Source: Gentiana macrophylla (taxonomy: Eukaryota > Streptophyta > Magnoliopsida > Gentianales > Gentianaceae). Taken from it: DNA of 64,000 bases. The notes beneath the pieces were generated by a model. The model worked only from the letters and a program-made list of their open reading frames with translations, searched no databases and was not told the origin of the DNA. The translations under genes and the position numbers were made by a program. The DNA is taken from the NCBI GenBank assembly GCA_026214975.1, contig JAOBSW010000282.1, positions 1 through 64,000 on the forward strand, given 5' to 3'. Below are positions 1-10,906 of this stretch, piece by piece (the stretch's first letter is position 1; the number at the start of each line of letters is the position of its first letter).

Positions 1-975
1 TTTAAATTTCAATCAACCTAAAATTTTCGCTTTCGATTCGATTTAATACAAATGAGTTGAATAAAACCGTGTATTTTTGTAATCAAATGCTTTTTTACCT
101 TCGTAAAACCGAATTTCAGTTATCATTATCTATAAACCGATTTTTTCCGACTCTCCGTTACATAAATCGAATCAAAGTGTATATTTCGATATGGTTATTT
201 TTAGTACCTCCAGCGAGAAAAATGCGGATTCAGTTTAAATTTCAATCAACGAAAATTTTCGATTTTCGATTCGATTCGACATAACAATTGAATATTATAC
301 ACCATAAGTGTATATTTAGATCTGAGTTCATTTTAAATACCTCCAATTAATGATCATAGGAGATTGAGTTTTAAATTTCAATCAACCGAAAATTTTCGAT
401 TTCGACACAACAATTGAATAAAATCGTGTATTTTTTAATCAAATGCATTTTTTTCGCCTCTCCGTTAATAAAGCAAACCAAAATGTATATTTCGATACGG
501 TTCATTTTTAGTACCTCCAACCGACAGTGCGGATTTAGTTTAAATTTCAATCAACCGAAAATTTTCGATTTCTCGATTCGATTTCGACACAACAATTGAA
601 TATACCAACAAAGTGTATATTTCGATACGGTTCTTTTTAATACCTCCAACAGATTGTATGCGGATTCGATTTTAAATTTGATCAACCGAATATTTTCGAT
701 TTCGACACAACAATTGAATAAAACCGTGTATTTTTTATTATCAAAACTTTTTTATTTTAAAAACAACATTTTTGTTTTCCTTAGGTAATAACGGAATTTG
801 GTTAGCGTTATATATAAACCAATTTTTTTCCGACTCTCCGTTACATAAATCGAACCAAAGTGTATATTTCGATAAGGTTCATTTTAGTACCTCCAACCAG
901 ATAGTGCGGGTTTAATTTTAAATTTCAATCAACTAAAAATTTTCGATTCGATTTCGGCACAACAATTGAATAATA
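1..975. repeat. Diverged AT-rich direct repeats
   Basis: About six irregular copies of a module starting TTTAAATTTCAATCAACCGA and continuing into AAAATTTTCGATTTCG lie at about 1, 235, 371, 540, 672 and 914. Most are followed by a module containing ACAACAATTGAATAAAACCG and another containing GTGTATATTTCGATACGGTT. Spacing alternates between about 132-170 and 234-242 bp, so this is a scrambled array rather than a simple satellite. The small open frames in it follow the repeats and are not credible genes. The array may belong to the Helitron whose 3' end lies at 1800, but no 5' terminus was found. Confidence 0.75.
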
Positions 976-1770
976 CCGTGTACTTTTTTATCAAACGTGT
1001 ACCGTTAGTAGTTTATGAAGAAAGGGAAAAAAGGAAAGACCGACGCCAGTTTGAAGTTCTCTCTGTAGTGTACGATGGAAGATGTGTCAAGTTTAGCTAT
1101 AAAATACAACAACAGAGAGGGCAAACAAATATCCGCGCCAAAAGTAGTGCCCGCATGTGACCACGTGGACACCGCATTAAATATTTTGTTATTTTGAACA
1201 ACATTACGTCGGTGGAACCGGCGGCCATTTCGATCTGACGTCACTAAAATTGGCGTTGAAATACCAAATCATTTTTTATATTCTTGGACCGTTTGACACG
1301 TGTTTTTTGCTACCAAATGAATGAACACGAGATCAATGGCGTATTCATTAATGATAAGAAAGAAATGTCGTATAGAAAATGAGTGAAACACATTTTCAAG
1401 CATATTAATAATCTGAAGCTAAGGCGTCCGGGAGATTTGACCGTATAATTACTGGTCGGTTTATTGTTTTTCTATAATGTTTCATTGCGTAAAGTCGAAG
1501 CTAAAGTGATCGACTTTATGACATTGTTCTCCGATACTTCATATTGTAGTTTATTTTGTAGATGGAATTTACGATAGAAATTTGGAAGAGATGTGATTGA
1601 CAATCTTCACGTCTCTAAGAAAGAGCTACCTCTTAGAAAATGTGATATATTTCTCTTGTTCTCTTTGTCTTGTGCCTTGAATTTATTTACGGTTTAAGTT
1701 TACGTAATTTATTTCACGTTGGAGATCTATTTTTACGATATTATCGTTGGTAACGATTTATGTTGGGCAG
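976..1770. other. Non-coding stretch with ACGT-core sites
   Basis: No coding signal was recognised. The stretch holds a TATA-like TATAAAATA at 1099-1107, a CCACGTGG palindrome at 1161-1168, TGACGTCA at 1236-1243 and CACGTG at 1297-1302. These ACGT cores are typical bZIP/bHLH targets in plants, but no gene is visible downstream on either strand, so regulatory activity is only a possibility. An open frame on the minus strand over 1005-1244 resembles nothing I know. Confidence 0.4.
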
Positions 1771-1801
1771 CCGTGCCTTTGCACGGTTCACGTTCACTAG
1801 T
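1771..1801 (+). mobile_element. Helitron 3' terminus
   Basis: A perfect GC-rich hairpin, CCGTGC (1771-1776), loop CTTT, GCACGG (1781-1786), is followed 10 bases later by CTAG (1797-1800) and then a T. This is the classic plant Helitron 3' end: a hairpin about 10-12 nt before a terminal CTRR, inserted before T. No Rep/helicase coding is visible, so the element is non-autonomous or truncated. Its TC-type 5' end was not found and may lie before the window. Confidence 0.65.
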
Positions 1802-2100
1802 ATTAATATTAGAAGAGAAGTACTTTTAAATTGATTGACGCCAATTAAAAAACCACACCCGGCATAAGTTCCTTATGATTTTTCTTTTATGTATTTTGAA
1901 TTTAAAAAATATGCCTTTATTATTACGTTAATTTCCAACTTAATGACATCTTTTGTCAAAAAAAAATGACACACGGCCTAGATTAATCACTCACGATGAG
2001 GCGGATTTAACTATGCCACGTGTCACACATACGCCCAGATTTATACCCGGCGAAATTTTGCCGTCAATTGGCGGTAGAAGGAGGGTCTTCTATCGTAATT
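1802..2100. other. Non-coding stretch
   Basis: AT-rich DNA between the Helitron end and the gypsy remnant. It contains another CACGTG at 2017-2022. No open frame or repeat was recognised. Confidence 0.5.
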
Positions 2101-2322
2101 AGTTAAGGTTTACGTAATCAGACAATGATGCAGACTTCTCAAAGTGATCAGATGTTGGATGCTGATGAGGTTCTAATCATTAATAGTAGAAAAGAGCGAA
2201 TCCAGTGCATCGAAAAATATTGAATCTCCGTGATTAATACCATATATGGGGGCCAGGGAGGACAACAGGCGGGACTATTGATTCCCCCAATAAAAAGCAA
2301 ACGATTCTCGGTGAAGTAGCAT

Positions 2323-2745
2323 ATGGCCCACGGACCCCTCTCATTGTTGGTAAATAATGAAAGGCTAGTAATTGAAGCGATGGTTAGTCGGAACCTGGTA
2401 AAGGATATTTGTGGACCTTTGGAAGTGTTGTTAACATACTATACCATAACGCTTTCGGTCAATGGAATTGAAAATCGAGAACTAACACATGTCTCAGCTC
2501 CATTGTTTGGGTTCGCAGGGCCCCTTGTTTCATCATATAGGAATGATTGAGTTAGCCACTACGTTTGTCCAAGAGTCAAAGGGCAGAACCCTGATGATCA
2601 GTTATGTCGTTGTCGAGCTCCATCTTCTTACAATATTATTATGGGTAGACCGGCTCTAGTTGACCTCCGAGCGGCCATCTCCCAAAGCCATAATGACCTT
2701 AAGTTTCCCACCTTGGAAAGGTCGGTGGAAATCAAAGGGGCGTAG
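2323..2745 (+). pseudogene. Ty3/gypsy aspartic protease C-terminal remnant
   Basis: An open frame from 2323 reads into a stop at about 2550, and the coding sense then continues to about 2745. The recognisable part is YNIIMGRPALVDLRAAISQ (from about 2629), followed by HNDLKFPT. In intact Tat-type elements this is the conserved block just after the protease domain, of the form Y-N-x-I-x-G-R-x-x-L. The catalytic D-T/S-G was not identified. A TAG at about 2744 interrupts the frame before the RT part. This is a non-functional pol fragment. Confidence 0.6.
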
Positions 2746-2789
2746 AAGCGACCAGGAGCTTCATCACGGCCATTATTAATGGAGAAGCT

Positions 2790-3870
2790 ATGGTGAATAG
2801 GTTCTTATGGAGGCTGCTCCCACAAGATGGAGAAACATGGTCCTCGAGAGAAGACAAAGTGGAAAATGTAAGTCTTTGGGAGGTAAGCCCGGCCGATTAT
2901 AACAGTTGGTACTGGATTCTAGCCAACATAAAGAATTACTCATTGGAATACTCAAGGAGTTTAGAGATGTGTTTGCATGGAAAGCGAAGATATGCCCAGA
3001 CTAACCCGGACATTGCAGTTCACAAGGTGAATGTGGATCGAATAGGGCTTGATTCGGCAAAAGAAAAGACATCTCGCACAAGAATACATGGCGCAATTCG
3101 GAAAGAAGTGACTAAACTGCTTCAAGCGAATATTATCAGGGAAGTATTATATCTAGGATGGTTCGCAAATCCCGTCTTAGTCAAGAAACTAGACGGCTGT
3201 TGGAGGACGTACGTGGATTGCACTGACCTCAACAAGGCTTGTCTTAAAAGTTTGTTATGCCACACTTTAGATTGATTGACTCGTGGATTCCACGATCGAA
3301 TTTGAAGTATTTGCATTCTTGGGCGCATACAAAGGTTATCACCAGATTGCCATGGACCCGACAGCGCGGAGAAGGTGTCGTTCATAGCGAAGTCAGGACC
3401 TCTTTGCACGTAACAGGGTCCTCTAGCCTAAAAATGCTTGGGAACAACGTGCCGAATAGCGATGAACAAGATTTTCGTGAGTTAGATTGGTAGATGTATG
3501 GAAGTTTACGTTGATGATCTCTTAATCAAAAGTAGAATTCTTACCAATACCTGAAGGATGTTAGAGAAGTTTGCGGGGTGCTCAGACGGACTCAGATGAA
3601 CCTCAACCCCAAAAAGTGCACGTTCAGGGTAAGTTCAGGCAAGTTCTTAGGATATATGATCTCAAAGGAAGGGAACAAAGCAAATCCTGACAAAATAGAA
3701 GCATTGCGCACCATGACTCCACCAAAAAACATTAAGGAGGTTCAATGATTGACAGGACGAATGGCAGCCCAAACCGATTTCTATCTAGGTCAGCTCAGCG
3801 TGCCCTTCCCTTCTTTAAAATTTTGAGAAAAGCAACGCCTTTCGGTGGGAAGCAGTAAAGCCGGCCAGGC
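2790..3870 (+). pseudogene. Ty3/gypsy reverse transcriptase remnant
   Basis: The frame from 2790 (161 residues to a stop at 3275) carries the N-terminal RT blocks: KLLQANIIREV, then ANPVLVKKLDGCWRTYVD, then DLNKAC, which match the conserved 'FIREVxYPxWLANVVLVKK...WRMCVDxTDLNKAC' region of plant gypsy RT. The sense then shifts frame. A second piece (3257-3493) holds the thumb-side blocks, and EVYVDDLLIKSR lies at 3501-3536 with the catalytic YVDD intact at 3507-3518. Downstream, NPKKCTF and KFLGYMIS-like blocks follow in another frame. At least three frameshifts and several stops make it non-functional, although the active-site motif survives. Confidence 0.75.
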
Positions 3871-4317
3871 CTTTGAGAGTTGAAATCTTACCTCACGGAG
3901 TTGCCCACCCTAACTTCTCCTCGGGAAGGGGATACATTGTTGATTTACCTATCAAGTGCAGTGAAAAGGCTATAAGCGCAGTATTGGTGAAGGAACAAGA
4001 CAATGTGCAATGGCCAATCTTCTACGTAAGTAAGGCACTCAATAGGCCGAGGTCCGATACTCTATCTTGAAAAGTTGGCATTTGCATTAGTTCACACCCT
4101 AGAAAACTGAGGCCCTATTTCCAAGCTCATCCGATAATAGTAATGACCGACCAACCTCTCAAACGGGTTCTAGCGTGACCAGACACGTCAGGACGATTAG
4201 CGAAGTTAGTAGTAGAAGCGGCGAATCGACTAGAGTTACGCTTTTGAACGTGATTAAAGCTCAATCGAGGCCGACTTCTTGGCGAGGCGGAGCCGCTATC
4301 AATCTTGACCAATAACA
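3871..4317 (+). pseudogene. Ty3/gypsy RNase H (first domain) remnant
   Basis: The frame from 3873 includes SEKAISAVLVKEQDNVQWPI and FYVSKALN, the standard start of the gypsy RT-linked RNase H. After a stop at about 4070 the same protein continues in other frames with KLAFALVHTL and RPYFQAHPIIVMTDQPLKRV, then a stop and a tether remnant. It lies directly after the RT piece, as expected in pol. Non-functional. Confidence 0.65.
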
Positions 4318-4318
4318 G

Positions 4319-4620
4319 CCAAGCTACAGAAAAGAGCAGTGGTCACTCTATGTTGATGGGGCATCTAGAAAAGAAGGATCAGGGGCAGGTCTCTTCCTTA
4401 TTAGGCCCAAAGGGGAGGAATTTCCTTATGCACTACGCTTCAGCTTTCAAGCAACGAATAACGAATCAGAGTATGAGGACCTGATTACCGGGCGGTAAAA
4501 ATTGGAGCAAAGAACTTACAAGTCTATAGTGATTCTCAGTTAGTTGTGAACCACGTCAAGGGAGAGTATGAGGTGAAAGAGGAGCATATGAAGAAATACT
4601 TGGCCGTAGTTGATGCAAGT
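4319..4620 (+). pseudogene. Second (archaeal-type) RNase H remnant of a Tat element
   Basis: The reading WSLYVDGASRKEGSGAGLFL followed by LRFSFQATNNESEYEDL is the hallmark start of the extra RNase H of Tat-clade gypsy elements; the catalytic D (in YVDG) and E (in ESEYE) are visible. The frame stops at about 4497, then resumes in another frame with AKNLQVYSDSQLVVNHVKGE, which contains the third conserved region (SDS). It ends at about 4620, where the Athila-like LTR starts. Confidence 0.75.
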
Positions 4621-4628
4621 CAACTAGA

Positions 4629-5706
4629 TGATATATTTCACGATGTCTTATCCCCATTTCTCAAACATTTATTGATGTTTTCGTATTGATTCGAGCCATT
4701 ATTTTCTTAGTTTCATCCAAATGTGTAGATAGTAATTATTATATAAAATATCTTATTTCGATAGGTTTTATACGGTTATAGTAACCGGGCGTCGTTCGGG
4801 TTTACGCTTGGTATTTTGGTGATTTATTGCAGGATTATAGGTTGACCAATAGCTCGAGTGACGACATGTGTTGAGAATAAACACGTTTTTTTAGGGCTAG
4901 AAGAGTGTGCCGGAAACTTATGAGTTCAAACAGATCATTTGTCATTAGTGCTTCTATCGTAGCCTGTCTTCAAGCGACATTTGACTCACCTTAGAGGTAG
5001 AATTCGGTTTGGACTTCTTCACAAGAGTTGTATATCTTTGAACAAGCTTTCCAACGCAACTTGAATCACTCAAATAGATGGCATACATTCAACGTTATGA
5101 TCAATGTACTGAAGACGTTCTAGTACCGAACCACCTGTCGAGCCGAACTTCGGGCAGCTCGGCTCGTTACGCGTTTTTTCACCATAAGAACGCGATTTCA
5201 CAGCAGTTTTCAGCATTATTCATCTTCTTCCACCCCTCTCACGCTAGCTTTAAGGCACTTCAACCTCAAGGCTCTTCTAGCCAAAATCCACCATAATTTA
5301 GCATTTAACTTCATTTGTAAAAATTAAGAATTCTTACTTTTGATTTCTAGAATCATTTCTTGGAACCAAGTTTCCATCTTTTTGGGTCAAAACTCCATTG
5401 GAGCACTTTTAGAACTTGAATGCAAGTTTCCTTCTTCAAGTTAATAACTTTTGGTTGGTAAATTCTTAGCCTTTAGCTGTGATTTATTTGTTGTCATAAC
5501 TATGAAATCCATTCTTGACATGTTGGGTTTCATAGCTATGAGTGGTTAGTTTTCTACTAGCCAAGATAATGTTTTTATGATAGTTTTTTTATCTCTATTG
5601 GTTGATTGGGAATGTTAGTTCATATGTCATAGATTCAAGTGTTGTTGCTATCTTTTCCTATTTGCATTGTATTGCATGTTTGTGTTGGATTGATCACCTA
5701 ACACTT

Positions 5707-5741
<35 letters not shown>

Positions 5742-6271
5742 GTTGAGTCCGAAGGGAGATGCCTGGTGTGGGAAAAGAGATAGGACCAGAAGGTAAAATT
5801 GACCTTAAGTGGAACTCGATTTCTTATCTGGGTGTTATTGTTCATTCATTGCTTTCAAGAACTTCATCATATTGAATCATTAGGTCTAGGGTTCTTAGAC
5901 CAAAGAGGAGGCATAGTGTAATTTCATACACTCGTATGAGGGGAAATTGCTAGCTTAGGAGTGCATCGATAACACACAATTGAACACTATTGGAAGGTTG
6001 GCAGGTTGTTCATTCACATGATACTAGTAGAGATATACTTGATCATTGCATTGTCTTGTCCAGGCTTTTTATCATTTGATTACCCGTTTTTAGTGTAGTT
6101 GGTCCTTAGATTATTTTCATTCGTGTTAAATTGCGACTTAGATCAAGATAATCACATCTTTTCGGTGTTTGACCTCACAATCCCTGTGGGATGTGATCTT
6201 GACCACTTACTAGACTATAATTGACCTGGTACACTTCTTGTGAGATTGGACACCTAGAAAAGTTTCGATCA
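4629..6271 (+). repeat. Athila-like LTR (5' LTR)
   Basis: The segment starts TGATATATTTCACGATGTCT and ends TCGATCA, a TG...CA format of about 1.64 kb. It sits seven bases before a tRNA-Asp-type primer binding site and upstream of a gag remnant, which makes it a 5' LTR. The start was chosen where Tat homology stops; the end from its distance to the primer site. It contains a (CA)n run at about 5708-5737. No matching 3' LTR is in the window, so the boundaries rest on structure alone. Confidence 0.55.
5708..5737. repeat. (CA)n microsatellite
   Basis: Fifteen CA dinucleotides in a row inside the Athila-like LTR. Confidence 0.9.
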
Positions 6272-6277
6272 AGTTTT

Positions 6278-6295
6278 TGGTGCCGTTGCCAGGGA
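6278..6295 (+). other. Primer binding site, tRNA-Asp type
   Basis: TGGTGCCGTTGCCAGGGA differs at two positions from the complement of the 3' end of plant tRNA-Asp (TGGCGCCGTTGCCGGGGA), which Athila-type elements use to prime minus-strand DNA synthesis. Its place right after the LTR supports the call. Confidence 0.75.
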
Positions 6296-6473
6296 TTGTG
6301 TAACGGTTGATACTAATATTAGCTTGAAAATTCTTGAGAATAAGTCAAGATTTTCTAATCTTTACTATTATATTTCTTTGGTGCTTACCTCTTTGGTGAG
6401 TCACCAAGTGTTGTTTGATTGTGTTCTTGTTGTTTCAACTTTTTGTGGTGAATTATTCATTCAATAAGAAGAG

Positions 6474-7193
6474 ATGAAAAGCAATGCAATTCAAAGGCAA
6501 GAAGAACCGAGGGCAAGTAATTGTATATGCTCCAAATCAAAATCGAATCTCCTTAAATATCCAAATACTTATCCTCCACCACCATCACAAGAACCTTACC
6601 GACAAATTCCACCACCTCCATTGAACCACCTCCACCGACTCCACCACCATCCCAAGAAGCAGATCCATCGATCCACCCCAAATCCACCTACCAAGATAGA
6701 CCGCTTTGTGAGCAATCCATCCAAAGAAAAAAATCAAGTTCACAATCCTATTTGGCTACATCACATTGATGCTAAAAACTTTTCAATCAAGTCTCATATG
6801 TTCGGTTTAGTGGAGTAGATCTCGATTCCATGGAAAGGCCTATGATGACCCCATTTACATCTTTATAACCTTGAAGAAATATGCAATACACGATTCAGTA
6901 GAGCTCGTCAATAATTTACCCGTCTTGCATTATTTCAATTTTCATTGAAGGGTCAAGCAAAAAGGAATGTCACTTCCCCACCATCACTTGCAATCATGGG
7001 ATGACATACAAAGCGAGTTTTGAAGCAATAGTTTCCACCGGGTAGATTTTAGAGTAAAGGTAAGAGTTGCGCTTTCAAGCAAAAGTTAATTGAAACATTG
7101 GAAAATTCTTAGGACCGTTTTAAGAAGCTTTTGAGGCGTGTCCAAATCATGAATATACTTTGGAAATGAAAGTCCAATTATTGAAGAGAGTCA
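6474..7193 (+). pseudogene. Athila-like gag remnant
   Basis: A 114-residue frame (6474-6818) opens with a basic, proline-rich stretch containing several runs of PPPP. After its stop, other frames read YDDPIYIF, then a degraded block like 'GxAKxW...LPPxSIxxWDDL' (CNHGMTY / SWDDIQSEF), typical of plant gypsy gag. It follows the tRNA-Asp primer site, as gag should. It breaks at 7193, where the 5' LTR of copia element B begins, so B inserted into this gag. No zinc knuckle remains. Confidence 0.55.
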
Positions 7194-8570
7194 TGTTAAG
7201 TGTAGTGCCGAAAGACAATTATCTAATTGGTTTTAGGACAAAATTAATAATTCATCTTATTATATGAATGTATGCTTATAATTAAGAAACTACTGAAAAC
7301 CCTAAGTACCTCGTTTATGTAATCACATAACTCAGTATATGGCTATACCCAAGAGGATTGAGTTAGTGAGATGTACTTAAAATTAACTTAGTCCATAGCG
7401 TTGATTAATCGAGTGCGGGTCTCATGATTAATATGCTAATAATGCTTGAACACTTTACGGTGTGGCAGTCTTATCCGAATTTATCGGTAATAGAGGTACT
7501 AGTGGGGCATTTATATATGATGATAATCTTATAGGGATGGACCGATTTGATTTGAGTTCTCGATATTATTCCGTGTCGAGAAGTCTTATCGAATCACAAG
7601 ATGATCATATATGGATTAATCTCAATCTTGAGGTGATCACAGGCATTTGCTTAGACTAGGGTAGAGTTTGATGTGTTAGTAAGGATCACTTAGTAGTATG
7701 TGGTCCAACAATTCTCGTTGGCTCTATTTTAGGATGAGTGAGTGGTGCGTGCTATCTGAATATGGAATCCATTCCTTCCTCGGGAAGTAGACGAGCCACG
7801 ATTCCCTTATTTGTTAATCCTAGAAGCGATCGATCCGGGAGTTCATATTATATTAGTTATGAACAAATTGATCACTTTAGGGGTTAATGGTAGATAAGGA
7901 TAAGAGGTTCGAGAAGGGTTTACGGAAATATCCCGAATCGTAACGAGCGATCTATGGAGGATTTATCCGTATGTAATGATTATATCGGTGGGCGCTTATC
8001 AACTCATGGTTGAGTGTAAGTTATCTATATTCGGCAGAGTTCAGTTTCGTGTTTATGGTGGTGTAATCCCGGAATTAATAGATTGAATATTATTGTTCGG
8101 TCTGACGAATAATTTTATTTAATTTATTGTAGCTACTGAATATGGGTCCATGGTCCTAGACGTGGCTCCTAATATAGCATATAGGTTTTCTCGTCGTTTC
8201 ACCTCAATTAATATTAAATAGTTGGATTGGACTATTTAATTGATATGTGGATTAATTGTTTAGTTGGATTAGATAATTAAATACATGGAAAAGAAATGTT
8301 TCGTGGACTCGGCCCAATGTGATGAAAAATGCGTGTGGCCTATTTCCAATTAGGGTGGGGCGCATTTGAGTATTATTTAATTAGAGAGAAATTAGTTTTC
8401 TTGGATAATTATTTAATATGTGATTTAACCATTTATTTGTTAAGTGATAAATCATGGAATTATCCTAATTTGTTTGGGATATATATTATATTTATCTTTT
8501 ATTTAAAATAAGGATTAATCTAATAATTATCTCTTAATTATTAAATCCTTGGAGGACAAGGATTACTCTC
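7194..8570 (+). repeat. Element B 5' LTR (right end uncertain)
   Basis: 7194 to about 8036 matches 17374-18228 base for base over long stretches. Further on it has the same layout as the longer LTR of element C: GGTCCATGGTCC, then an AT-rich block. The right edge is uncertain because no clear primer site was found; homology with the C internal leader begins by about 8670. The small open frames inside are not credible genes. Confidence 0.65.
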
Positions 8571-8578
8571 CTATCTAG

Positions 8579-8638
8579 GTCCGGGATGTCTGATATTAAG
8601 GTCCGGGATGTCTGATATTAAGGTCCGGGATGTCTGAT
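8579..8638 (+). repeat. 22-bp tandem repeat
   Basis: GGTCCGGGATGTCTGATATT plus AA repeats as units at 8579, 8601 and 8623 (the last partial), with no mismatch between complete units. It lies at the LTR/leader boundary of element B. Confidence 0.9.
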
Positions 8639-8669
8639 TCCCGTGAGATGTTCGATTCTCGAAGCTTAA

Positions 8670-10160
8670 TCGTTGAGAGAGATTGTCTCAGTTTAACCGT
8701 CACCTCTTTGACCTACCCTATGGCGGCACTGATGTGTGAGGTTAAATCTTTGGAATGGTAGGATAAACTTTTTATAGTTTATTATTCCTAAAATAAAAAT
8801 CTAGTAGTGAAAATTTACTTTTGAATTTAACTTCATGTCATATTTATTTTACAACTAAATCTCTAGGCTACTAAACTGTTAGTAATAGGACTTTATTAAA
8901 AATGTGGAAAGAAACAACTACATTGTAATTATCAATAAATGCAGTTAATTTTCGGAAAAGATTTTCTCTTGAGCCTTTAAAAACTTAATGACATAGTATA
9001 GGTATGTCACGGATGTCGCTCGTGTAAAACGAGAAACGGACGTACTTAGTTTACAAAAGATGATTTAGGACTATATATATAAAAATCATTTAGTGAATTT
9101 TAAAGGTTTAAAAATTGGAAAATCATATACATAAGGCGTTGCTAGTTAGACGGTATTTGGAACCGATAAACTAGTGGGAGCCTTAGCCTTATGATTTGTT
9201 GTTTTTATGAATCATTAGAATTGTGTAATAGACTGCACATGAGTTTCTCAATTTATCGGAAAACCAAGAATAAAATGTTGCTAGTTAGACAGTATTTGGA
9301 ACTGATAAACTAGTGGGAGCTTATTTCTGAATGATTTTCTAATCCTTGAAAAATCATAAATACAAAGTGTTGCTAGTTAAACGGTATTTGGAACCGATAA
9401 ACTAGTGGGAGCTTTGGTCTTATGATTTGTCGATTAGAAAAATCGAATAGTCCAAGCTAGTAACACATCATTAGACATCCCACAGTTCAAGAGTAGTGTC
9501 TACTCAAATAAACTGCTAGTTCAAGACTGTTTCCATTTAAGGATAGTCGAGAATGGGAAAGAATGTTTATACGTGTTAGTCATCTAAACTAAGCAGTTTT
9601 AAGGCTAAACCGGAAAATTAATAAATTGGAAATTAGAGGATAAGGAAAGTGATTTCGGATCACTGACCAATGCATTCTTAGCAATTTTCTCGAAAGCTAT
9701 AGTTCTTTGTAAGAACTAGGTAGCTTTGCATTAAAACGATAAATAAAATAGACAACGGGCAGTTATTTCAGATAGACTAGTGGGAGTGATATAAGGAAAT
9801 GAATCTCGGATTCAATTCTTGAGTATCACAGAAAATCCATTTTCTATTTTTCGGATTCGTTGGAGCGACCGTATTTATTTTCAATAGGATAATTGGTTTG
9901 TCTTATTGTGATGAATATAACATTCGTATACGAACCCAAGACTCGGACTTACGTTTGATAAAGTCCGAACCACTAAGAAATTTGAATAGGTATATGTAAC
10001 ACATCTCAAATCGTATAAGCATAAATGGTTTCCGTATTTCGATAAGCGCTTCTTTTATTCTATTAATTAGTGCATATTCCCAAAGACAAGATCTCAAGAA
10101 GGCGGCTTAGGGTGATTTCTATCTCGAGTCAAAGGAACAACTGTCTCAAAGGAACAATGA
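8670..10160 (+). other. Element B leader and decayed 5' coding region
   Basis: Collinear with the leader of element C on the opposite strand (shared AGAGAGATTGTCTCA, GGCGGCA and AATGGTAGGATAAAC blocks, and later GACATCCCACAGTTCA). No open frame longer than about 60 residues survives. It contains the three-fold motif described separately. Where gag begins cannot be told. Confidence 0.5.
9136..9412 (+). repeat. Three-copy leader motif (GTGGGAG-containing)
   Basis: Three copies at about 9136-9182, 9276-9320 and 9367-9412 read GCTAGTTAGACGGTATTTGG followed by AACCGATAAACTAGTGGGAGC, about 46 bp each. Three related copies occur in element C on the minus strand (44862-44902, 45055-45098, 45261-45296). 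Each ends in a purine tract like the polypurine tract next to the 3' LTR. Confidence 0.85.
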
Positions 10161-10901
10161 CTAAGTTTCCTTTCAATTAGGAAATGGTAATAGATTTAAA
10201 GAAGTAACATAGCTTGTTCATAACAACCTTCGGGGTCATATGAAAGGTACAAGCTAGTGGGAGCTTTTGAAGTAGTGACATCTTATCTGACAACTATTCG
10301 AGACTCCGGTAAGTTTATCCAAAATATTTGGAGGAAATCTCGGATTTCACCAGAGATAGAGTATTCCATACTCAGAAATAGGTTATTGGGTAGTCTTCGG
10401 GACTGATGCTCGGCCTGCCTCCTAGTGAAATGTTTCACTAAGGTATACACCATAAATTTGCCTTATATAGTTATTGATGTGCTACGATACCCTGCTGAAC
10501 TCATTTAAGATATTGGTTGCAAAATAACGGTTTACGTTGTAATGAAAAACCGAGAAGTCTACCTAAAAGATGCCTACGCATTTGTGGATAAGGAGTGAAT
10601 TCGGTTAACCCCACTTCCGTAAATATAGACATTTAGCATTTAGTGCTTGAAGGTAGAACTGGAAATTTTGCGAACACGTTCAGGTCGTGAAATATCTTAA
10701 TGCATTGAGTAAAGGTTGGTTATAAAACTCGTAAAATCAGAGAATGACGGTTATACCGTCAAACTCGTTCTGATAGAGTTTATAAATAACAACCTTAGAT
10801 CTTGAAGTATTTATACTCCAGATGTTACTAACTGATTTGTTCAGTCCACATCCAACACCGGCAGTTGGTGATAACACTAATAAAAACTACTAAACTAGAT
10901 C
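10161..10901 (+). pseudogene. Element B pol remnant
   Basis: Non-coding as it stands. It is collinear with 43080-43520 of element C (minus strand), sharing GAGAAGTCTACCTA, GATGC and TTGTGGATAAGGAGTGAA. From its position before the RNase H block it should be part of the integrase/RT region, but no catalytic motif could be read. It is interrupted at 10906 by element A and resumes at 15854. Confidence 0.4.
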
Positions 10902-10906
10902 AGTAT

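Larger units (their letters stand above)
2101..4628 (+). mobile_element. Decayed Ty3/gypsy (Tat-type) retrotransposon internal region
   Basis: Pieces of a pol polyprotein occur in the expected order: protease tail, reverse transcriptase, RNase H, then a second RNase H. A second, archaeal-type RNase H is known for the Tat clade (Ogre/Retand) of plant Ty3/gypsy elements, and that is the basis for the subgroup call. Stops and frameshifts occur throughout. No LTR of its own and no integrase are visible. The body stops at about 4628, where an Athila-like LTR begins, so the 3' half was displaced or lost. The left boundary is approximate. Confidence 0.7.

Noticed and set aside
57..599. Two short open frames (75 and 61 codons) in the first 600 bases
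   Set aside because: They follow the repeat array, share its repeated peptide pattern and lack any domain.
9136..9412. CRISPR-like regularly spaced repeats
   Set aside because: Only three copies, uneven spacing, inside a plant retrotransposon leader with a related set in element C.
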